Source of the DNA: an uncultured Campylobacter sp.
GTDB taxonomy: Bacteria > Campylobacterota > Campylobacteria > Campylobacterales > Campylobacteraceae
Direction: 5' to 3'
NCBI RefSeq assembly: GCF_938030815.1
Contig: NZ_CALHII010000071.1
Coordinates: 1-9,910 of the forward strand
Length of the DNA: 9,910 nucleotides
The notes under the pieces were generated by a model that worked only from the letters and a program-made list of their open reading frames with translations, did no database searches and was not told the DNA's origin. The position numbers were made by a program, and so were the translations under genes. Positions 4,666 to 9,910 of this stretch are shown in pieces; the first letter of the stretch is position 1; the number at the start of each line of letters is the position of its first letter.

Positions 4666-7446
4666 GTGGGTGAAGAAAAAAAGGCTTTTAGCGTCAGGGA
4701 GATCGACGAAGGATCGGACGATCAAAAAGGCGCGCAATCAATGGGTGCCGACAAAGCTGCCTTAAGCGAAAATTTCGCTAGTGAGGGAAATTTTGACGCA
4801 GAGTATTCCGCAAGCGGCGGAGAGAATTTTAGCGGCGAAAATGCCGAGCTTAAGGGTAGCGAGGATACCGCGCCTCAGAGCGATAAAAATTCCGCGCTTG
4901 ATGCAAAAAATTCTGCGAGCAAAAATTCCGCGCACGCCGGCGTTAAAAATTTAAGCGACGATCAAGCGCGCGCTGTTTCTGCAAAAATGCGAGCACAAAA
5001 AAAATCCAAAAAGGCTAAAAAATCAAGCGGACGAAATTCTACCTCGGTAAATTCTGAAAATTCCGCAGGTGCAAATTCTACAAACTCAAATTTGAAAGGT
5101 ACTGCGAATTCCACGAGCAAAAATTCTACAAATAAAAATTCCGCTGGCGTTGCGAACTCTACAAATAAAAATTCCGCAAAAGCTGCTAATTTGGCTAAAT
5201 TTAAAAATGTGAATTCCGCAAGTGCTTTAAATTCTACAAACGGTATAAATTCTGATAATTCTAAAAACTCTACAGCAGAAAATTCCCAAAATTCTAAAAA
5301 TCAGTCAGCTGGCGTGCTTCCTGCTAGGCGTAGAATTTTTGGCTTCATAAAAAATTATGAGTTCTCCAAGCATATTTTGCTGATGATTTTGTTCGCGTTT
5401 GCCTTTAGCGTGGCGTTTCGTATGTGGTGGGTGCACTGGGCGAGCGGATTTCCGAACTACTTTTTTTGGGATGGCGAGCTGATGATAAACACAAACGACG
5501 GCTACGCCTTCGCAGAGGGCGCGCGCGACCGCCTCGCCGGCTTTCATCAGCCCAACGATCTTAGCTACTTTAGCGCGCCGCTTTCGATCGTGACGGCGTT
5601 TTTGGCTGAAATTTTGCCCTTTAAAATCGAGACGATCTTTGTTTATCTGCCGGCTTTGTTTAGCTCGCTCATCGTAGTGCCGATATTGCTTATCTCAAGC
5701 GAGTTTCGCTGCATGCGCGCAGGCTTCATCGGCGCGCTTGTCGCGAGCGTGGCGAATAGCTACTACAATCGCACTATGGCTGGGTATTACGACACCGATA
5801 TGCTAAATATCGTGCTTGCTATGTGCATTTTGTGGGCGCTCATCCGCATTTGTACGCGCGGTTCGCGCAGCACGCTGTTTTGGCTGGGCGCGTTTACGAT
5901 ATTTTATATGTGGTGGTATCCGTCCAGCTTTTCGCTAAATTCCATGATGCTCGCCGTATTTTTCGCCTACACGCTGATTTTTAAGCGAAAAAGTGCGGTA
6001 AATTACGAAGCGATGATTATCTTTTTGATCGCGCTTTGCTCCACGCCTTTGGTAGCTAAAATTTTAATCTCGCTTACGCTATTTTGGCTCTTTGCGTTTA
6101 GAGGAAAGCTATTAAATTTTAAAATTTTAGCGATTATCGGCGCGCTTGCCGTAGTCTTTTTCGTTGCAAACGGAGGTCTTAGCCCGATCATCTTTCAGGC
6201 GAAATTTTATATCTTCCGCTCCTTCGCGGACAACGCCGATACGGCATTTCATTTTTTCAACGTCAATCAAACAATCCAAGAATCTGGCATCGTGCCAACT
6301 AATATCTTTATGGAGCGCATCAGCTCGCACGTCGCGGTTTTCGTGATCGCGGCGATCGGATACGTAGTGCTTTGCTTTAGGCATAAGGAATTTTTGCTCT
6401 CGATCCCGCTTCTGCTTTTGGGCTTTGCGGCAAACAAAGCGGGTCTTAGATTTACGATCTATGCCGTGGGTGTGATGGGACTGAGCTTCGGATATATTTT
6501 GTATTTTTGCGTAAAGCGCTTGGATCTGCCAAAGATCGCTGCACGCGCGATACTACTGATTTTGACGGCGCTTGCGATCTATCCAGCGTGGCAGCACATC
6601 GTCTCGTACAAGGTCGATACGGTCTTTTATCAAAGTGAGGTACGGGTGCTAGATGAGCTCAAAGATAAGGCGCAGCGCGAGGATTACGCGCTTTCGTGGT
6701 GGGACTACGGTTACGGCATACGCTATTACAGCGATGTAAAAACCCTCATCGACGGCGGCAAACACCTAGGCAACGATAATTTCCCCGTTAGCTTCGCGCT
6801 TTTTAAAGATCAGATGAGCTCTGCGAATATGGCGCGCCTAGATGTCGAATACACGGAGCGCGGATATAGCGAGAAAATTCCAAACAAGCTAAAGCAAATT
6901 TTAAAAGATTACAATGCGACTGATGTAAATGATTTTATCTTAAGCTTGGGACTGGCTGATTTTAAGCCGCCGAAGCCTACGCGCGACATCTACTACATCC
7001 TGCCCGATCGCATGATGAATATCTTCCCCGTCGTCACGCAGTTTTCAAACATCGACATCACCGACGGCAAGCAGCTGGGCGAGCTGTTTTTCATAACGAG
7101 CGATAGGTTTGTTCAGGATCAAAGCGGCGTGCATATGGACAACGGCTTTTCGATCTCGCCGAATTTGCTTAGTCTGGAATTTAGCGGCAGAAAATTCGCG
7201 ATCAATACCTTTTACGAAACGAGCTACGACGCGAACGGCAAGCTTTCGGTCAAGGAGTTTAATATGGACAGCAGCGCGCAATTTTACGTGATTTTCATGC
7301 GCGATTACGGGCGATTTTTGCTGCTAGATAAGACGATGCTAAACTCAAGCTACATTCAGCTTTTTGTATTTGAAAGATATAGGCCCGAGCTATTCGAGCC
7401 TGTGATCTTAAGCCCTGCTGTGAAAGTTTATAAATTAAAGCGCTAG
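4666..7446 (+). CDS. pglB: Oligosaccharyltransferase PglB with a long Asn/Ser-rich N-terminal extension
   Basis: PglB is the membrane enzyme that transfers the finished glycan from undecaprenyl diphosphate to Asn in periplasmic proteins. The protein is 926 residues against about 713 in C. jejuni. The core starts near residue 225 with the first membrane helix (about 236-256). Catalytic and binding residues are all present: Asp278 in NDGYAFAEGARD, Asp376/Asp378 in YYDTDM, the TIQE motif (536-539, Glu539), Arg551 at the place of C. jejuni Arg331 (contacts the acidic -2 residue), Arg595 at the place of Arg375, WWDYG (678-682), and the MI motif Met783/Ile786. It should be active and prefer D/E-X-N-X-S/T. 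Residues 1 to about 222 are extra: an acidic start, a Lys-rich patch (107-123), then about 90 residues of NS/NST/KNSA repeats. The start is GTG with AAGGA eight bases upstream; no later start has a ribosome site. It follows pglJ by two bases. Confidence 0.93.
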   Translation: MGEEKKAFSVREIDEGSDDQKGAQSMGADKAALSENFASEGNFDAEYSASGGENFSGENAELKGSEDTAPQSDKNSALDAKNSASKNSAHAGVKNLSDDQARAVSAKMRAQKKSKKAKKSSGRNSTSVNSENSAGANSTNSNLKGTANSTSKNSTNKNSAGVANSTNKNSAKAANLAKFKNVNSASALNSTNGINSDNSKNSTAENSQNSKNQSAGVLPARRRIFGFIKNYEFSKHILLMILFAFAFSVAFRMWWVHWASGFPNYFFWDGELMINTNDGYAFAEGARDRLAGFHQPNDLSYFSAPLSIVTAFLAEILPFKIETIFVYLPALFSSLIVVPILLISSEFRCMRAGFIGALVASVANSYYNRTMAGYYDTDMLNIVLAMCILWALIRICTRGSRSTLFWLGAFTIFYMWWYPSSFSLNSMMLAVFFAYTLIFKRKSAVNYEAMIIFLIALCSTPLVAKILISLTLFWLFAFRGKLLNFKILAIIGALAVVFFVANGGLSPIIFQAKFYIFRSFADNADTAFHFFNVNQTIQESGIVPTNIFMERISSHVAVFVIAAIGYVVLCFRHKEFLLSIPLLLLGFAANKAGLRFTIYAVGVMGLSFGYILYFCVKRLDLPKIAARAILLILTALAIYPAWQHIVSYKVDTVFYQSEVRVLDELKDKAQREDYALSWWDYGYGIRYYSDVKTLIDGGKHLGNDNFPVSFALFKDQMSSANMARLDVEYTERGYSEKIPNKLKQILKDYNATDVNDFILSLGLADFKPPKPTRDIYYILPDRMMNIFPVVTQFSNIDITDGKQLGELFFITSDRFVQDQSGVHMDNGFSISPNLLSLEFSGRKFAINTFYETSYDANGKLSVKEFNMDSSAQFYVIFMRDYGRFLLLDKTMLNSSYIQLFVFERYRPELFEPVILSPAVKVYKLKR
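4870..5310 (+). repeat. Degenerate repeat coding for NS(A/T) units in PglB
   Basis: Here the pglB reading frame is made of diverged copies of 'aaaaattc(t/c)(g/a)c', giving K-N-S-A, K-N-S-T and A-N-S-T. Twenty NS dipeptides occur between about residues 74 and 211. The best pair is an exact 20-base repeat, tctacaaataaaaattccgc, at 5125-5144 and 5158-5177. They are 33 bases (11 codons) apart and encode STNKNSAGVAN and STNKNSAKAAN. Copy spacing is a multiple of three, so gain or loss of units would keep the frame. An A8 run lies at 4997-5004, just before the main repeat block. Confidence 0.75.
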
Positions 7447-7464
7447 ATAAAATTTTGCCGCAAG

Positions 7465-7532
7465 CTAAGGAGAAATTTATGAAATTTAATCTCGCAACGC
7501 CAAGCAAGGAATGCTACAGATGGCTCGCATAG
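7465..7532 (+). CDS. Possible 17-codon leader ORF overlapping the pglA start
   Basis: A very strong Shine-Dalgarno, TAAGGAG (7466-7472), stands six bases before an ATG at 7479. The frame encodes MKFNLATPSKECYRWLA and stops with TAG at 7530-7532, thirteen bases inside pglA. It is the best ribosome site in the pglB-pglA gap, better than the AAGGA used by pglA itself. Ribosomes ending here would stop next to the pglA start, so it may couple or tune pglA translation. It could also be the remnant of a longer ancestral gene start. Too short to support by coding statistics. Confidence 0.35.
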
Positions 7533-8647
7533 GGTTTTTAAGCCATGCCGATATGAGCTTGCATTTCTTTCGTCGCCCGATAATGCAGGCTTTAAAAGAG
7601 CGCGGGCACGAGGTTTTCGCAATTGCTCCTCGTGGCGCTTATACGCAGGATTTAGCGCGCGATTTTAATGCCGTAACCTACGATCTTGATCGAGCGAGCT
7701 TAAATCCGTTTACCGTATTTAGCAACACCAAAGCCCTTGCGCGCGAGCTAAAGAGGCTAAATTTGGACCTGCTGCAAACAGCCGCGCACAAATCAAACGT
7801 GTTTGGTACACTGGCGGCTCGAGAGGCGGGTATAAAATATGTGATAAACTTAGTCGAGGGGCTGGGTAGCTTTTATATCGACGATGATATTAAAACAAGG
7901 CTTGTGCGAGCGGTTTTGGAGAAGCTTTATAAATTTTCATTTTCACAGGCGGATGCTTGCATATTTGTAAACGATGCCGATCCCGATTATATGCTATCTC
8001 GCGGGCTTATTGCGAAGCAAAAGGTCATAAGGATTAAAAGTGTAGGCGTAAATGCTGAAAGATTCAACCCCAAAATCGTTAATGCAGCGGATTTGGGCGA
8101 GGATTTGCACGGCAAAAAGATCGTACTGATGATAGCTCGCGCGATGTGGCATAAGGGCGTGAGAGAATTTTACGAAGCAGCAGAAATTTTAAAAGATCGA
8201 TCGGATGCGAAATTTGTCTTTGTGGGCGAGGGCTTTGCGGGCAATAAAAGCACCGCTGATCCTGCGTTTTTGCGAAGCGGTGCGGTGCATTATCTGGGTG
8301 CCAGAAATGATGTGCCAGAGCTTTTGAAGGCTAGTTACTTGCTGGCACTTCCTAGCTACAAGGAGGGCTTTCCGCGCACGGTTTTAGAGGCGATGAGCAT
8401 GGCGCGAGCCTGCGTGGTAAGCGATTGCAGCGGCTGCGTCGAAGCGGTGCAGGATGGCGTCAACGGTCTAATCTGCCGCACTCGCGACGCAGAGGGTCTT
8501 GCGCGAAAGATCGAAATTTTATTAGATGATGAGCCGCTTTGCGAGAGGCTTGGACGAAACGGGCGCGAGCTGGTGCTTGCAAATTACGACGAAAAGATCG
8601 TCACGGAAAAATATTTAGAGGTTTATAGGAAATTTATCGATGTATAG
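7520..8647 (+). CDS. pglA: GT4 GalNAc transferase PglA
   Basis: PglA adds the first GalNAc (alpha-1,3) to undecaprenyl-PP-diNAcBac. The match to C. jejuni PglA is strong: 'RIGFLSHADMSLHFFRRPI', 'RASLNPF', 'QTAAHKSN', 'LVEGLGSFYID', 'VLMIARAMWHKGVREFYE', 'AVHYLGARNDV', and the E-X7-E motif in 'SYKEGFPRTVLEA' (Glu282 and Glu290 with this start), then 'VVSDCSGCVEA'. I chose the ATG at 7520 (375 residues, close to the usual 376). AAGGA at 7506-7510 is nine bases upstream of it, and the protein then begins MARIGFLSH like its relatives. The ATG at 7511, in the same frame, would touch the ribosome site. The 3' end overlaps pglC by eight bases. Confidence 0.9.
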   Translation: MARIGFLSHADMSLHFFRRPIMQALKERGHEVFAIAPRGAYTQDLARDFNAVTYDLDRASLNPFTVFSNTKALARELKRLNLDLLQTAAHKSNVFGTLAAREAGIKYVINLVEGLGSFYIDDDIKTRLVRAVLEKLYKFSFSQADACIFVNDADPDYMLSRGLIAKQKVIRIKSVGVNAERFNPKIVNAADLGEDLHGKKIVLMIARAMWHKGVREFYEAAEILKDRSDAKFVFVGEGFAGNKSTADPAFLRSGAVHYLGARNDVPELLKASYLLALPSYKEGFPRTVLEAMSMARACVVSDCSGCVEAVQDGVNGLICRTRDAEGLARKIEILLDDEPLCERLGRNGRELVLANYDEKIVTEKYLEVYRKFIDV

Positions 8648-9245
8648 GTGTTTTTTAAAGCGTGCGCTCGATTTTACGGCGGCTTTGGTTTTGATCATTT
8701 TGGTTTCACCCGTGATGGCGCTTACGTGGTTCTTGATCCGCAAGCACATTAGCAAAAGCGCGATTTTTACGCAATCTCGCCCTGGGCTTGATGAGCAAAT
8801 TTTTAAAATTTACAAATTTAAAACGATGAGCGACGAGCGCGGCGCGGACGGCGAGCTTCTGCCAGACGAAGCGCGGCTGAACGATTACGGCAAAAAGATC
8901 CGCGCGCTAAGCCTGGATGAGCTGCCGCAGCTTTTCAACGTGCTAAAGGGCGATATGAGCTTCATCGGGCCGCGCCCGCTGCTGATAGAATACCTGCCGC
9001 TTTATTCGCCGCAGCAGAGCCTGCGACACAGCGTGCGCCCGGGCATCACGGGGCTTGCGCAGGTAAACGGACGCAACGCGATCAGCTGGGAGAAAAAATT
9101 TGAGTTCGATACGTATTATGCGCAAAATTTAAGCTTCGCGCTCGATCTTAAGATCGCGCTTTTGACGATTAAAAAAGTGCTTGCAAAAGAGGGTGTGAAT
9201 AAAGAGGGCATGGCGACGACGGAGAAATTTAATGGGCACAACTAA
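8640..9245 (+). CDS. pglC: Phosphoglycosyl transferase PglC
   Basis: PglC starts the pathway by moving phospho-diNAc-bacillosamine from UDP-diNAcBac to undecaprenyl phosphate. The 201-residue protein has the full monotopic form. A re-entrant hydrophobic helix with the Ser23-Pro24 break spans about residues 8-33. 'FTQSRPGLDEQIFKIYKFKTM' follows, then the catalytic pair Asp93-Glu94 in SLDEL, 'GDMSFIGPRPLL' and 'RPGITGLAQVNGRNAISW'. The C-terminus 'GMATTEKFNG' is typical of PglC and is not found in the larger WbaP-type enzymes. The start overlaps the end of pglA by eight bases, with AGGA at 8627-8630 nine bases upstream. Confidence 0.95.
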   Translation: MYRCFLKRALDFTAALVLIILVSPVMALTWFLIRKHISKSAIFTQSRPGLDEQIFKIYKFKTMSDERGADGELLPDEARLNDYGKKIRALSLDELPQLFNVLKGDMSFIGPRPLLIEYLPLYSPQQSLRHSVRPGITGLAQVNGRNAISWEKKFEFDTYYAQNLSFALDLKIALLTIKKVLAKEGVNKEGMATTEKFNGHN

Positions 9246-9831
9246 AATTTACGTTTACGGCGCGAGCGGACACGGGCTGGTGGTCGCGGACGTCGCGCTA
9301 GCCGCACGCGGGGCTAAATTTAGCGAGGTCGTTTTTTTAGACGACGCGGCGGGGCTGAAATTTAGCGAGGATCTGCTGAAATATCCCGTAATAATCGCAA
9401 TCGGCGATAATAAAACCCGCGCGAAGATCCAAGAGAAGGTAGCGCGCGCCGGTTTTGAGATAGCGACGTTAATTCATCAAAGCGCCATCGTTAGCCCAAG
9501 CGCCTCTATCGGCGAGGGCGCAGTCGTAATGCCAGGCGCCGTGATAAATGCGCGAGCTAAAATCGGTCGCGGCGCGATAATCAATTCAGGCGTCGTAATC
9601 GAGCATGAGTGCGAGATCGGCGAGTTTGCGCACATTAGCCCAAACGCGGCGCTTGCGGGCGGCGTGAAGGTGGGGGCGTTTTCGCACATCGGCATCGGCG
9701 CCAGCGTCATTCAGAGGCTAAAGATCGGGCAGCGCTGCATCATCGGCGCGGGCGCTGCGGTAGTGCGCGACATAGCTAGCGACAGCGTAGCCGTAGGCGT
9801 GCCCGCTCGCGTGATTAAAAAAAATGGCTGA
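9232..9831 (+). CDS. pglD: UDP-4-amino-sugar N-acetyltransferase PglD
   Basis: PglD acetylates the 4-amino group of UDP-4-amino-4,6-dideoxy-GlcNAc with acetyl-CoA, giving UDP-diNAc-bacillosamine, the substrate of PglC. The 199-residue protein has the expected two parts. An N-terminal nucleotide-binding domain carries 'YVYGASGHGLVVADV' and 'FLDD'. A C-terminal left-handed beta helix (about 85-195) is built of hexapeptide repeats such as 'IGEGAV', 'IGRGAI' and 'IGEFAH'. The catalytic residues known from C. jejuni PglD fall at the same numbers: His125, Glu126 and His134. The last turn, 'GVPARVIKKNG', is typical. GGAG (9221-9224) lies seven bases before the ATG, and the gene overlaps pglC by 14 bases. 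The partners PglF and PglE are not in the window. Confidence 0.93.
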   Translation: MGTTKIYVYGASGHGLVVADVALAARGAKFSEVVFLDDAAGLKFSEDLLKYPVIIAIGDNKTRAKIQEKVARAGFEIATLIHQSAIVSPSASIGEGAVVMPGAVINARAKIGRGAIINSGVVIEHECEIGEFAHISPNAALAGGVKVGAFSHIGIGASVIQRLKIGQRCIIGAGAAVVRDIASDSVAVGVPARVIKKNG

Positions 9832-9856
9832 ATTTAAAATTTATAGCATTAAAAGT

Positions 9857-9864
9857 GATAAAAT
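9857..9864 (+). promoter_or_regulatory. Possible sigma-70 promoter -10 element after pglD
   Basis: The 79 bases after pglD are AT-rich. They contain TGATAAAAT, an extended -10-like element, with an A/T-rich stretch before it, as in Campylobacter promoters, which often lack a clear -35. It could drive the gene following the window. A perfect 12-base palindrome, GCTAAATTTAGC (9891-9902), lies just downstream; such words are common in Campylobacter DNA, so it carries little weight. Confidence 0.25.
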
Positions 9865-9910
9865 CCGAGCATTTAAATTTTATACCGAAAGCTAAATTTA
9901 GCATTGCGTC

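Noticed and set aside
5305..5547. - strand frame across the start of the PglB core
   Set aside because: It lies opposite highly conserved PglB coding sequence and shows no family features or ribosome site.
9824..9895. 23-codon frame overlapping the pglD stop codon (MAEFKIYS...)
   Set aside because: The operon style of overlap is suggestive, but there is no Shine-Dalgarno, the peptide is simple AT-rich translation, and a promoter-like element lies inside it.

Overview
The window joins two unrelated pieces of DNA at about position 2190. All recognisable genes lie on the + strand.

Bases 1 to about 2190 look like the early region of a Mu-like transposable phage or prophage from a Bacteroidetes host (Porphyromonas/Tannerella/Bacteroides type). 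The gene order is a small RecA/AAA-type NTPase, a GemA (Mu gp16, DUF1018)-like protein, a DUF3164 protein, and the first part of a HAD-like phosphatase. The gaps between these genes are short, AT-rich and repetitive. They lack Shine-Dalgarno sequences, as is usual in Bacteroidetes. Two of them share a module: a GGGTACCC palindrome, then copies of CTTTTAGATTTT, then the start codon.

Bases from about 2190 to the end are a Campylobacter-type N-linked protein glycosylation (pgl) locus. It has good Shine-Dalgarno sites, many AAATTT words and a fairly GC-rich codon choice, which fits the oral Campylobacter group (C. gracilis, C. showae, C. rectus or C. curvus are candidates; the species is not settled). 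Gene order is pglH, pglJ, pglB, pglA, pglC, pglD, as in C. jejuni except that pglI is missing between pglH and pglJ. A 250-base non-coding gap stands there.

The genes form one pathway. PglD acetylates the amino sugar to give UDP-diNAc-bacillosamine. PglC moves phospho-diNAcBac onto undecaprenyl phosphate. PglA, PglJ and PglH add GalNAc residues on the cytoplasmic face. After flipping by PglK (not in the window), PglB transfers the glycan to Asn in D/E-X-N-X-S/T sequons in the periplasm. The bacillosamine genes pglE and pglF and the flippase pglK lie outside the window.

The points most worth attention are: (1) the abrupt inter-phylum junction inside the HAD gene, most simply an assembly or amplification chimera; (2) a PglB of 926 residues with about 220 extra N-terminal residues of Asn/Ser-rich repeats before the first membrane helix; (3) loss of pglI and an apparently shortened 'ruler helix' in PglH, both bearing on glycan structure; (4) a 17-codon ORF with a strong Shine-Dalgarno overlapping the pglA start; (5) the repeated intergenic module in the phage part.
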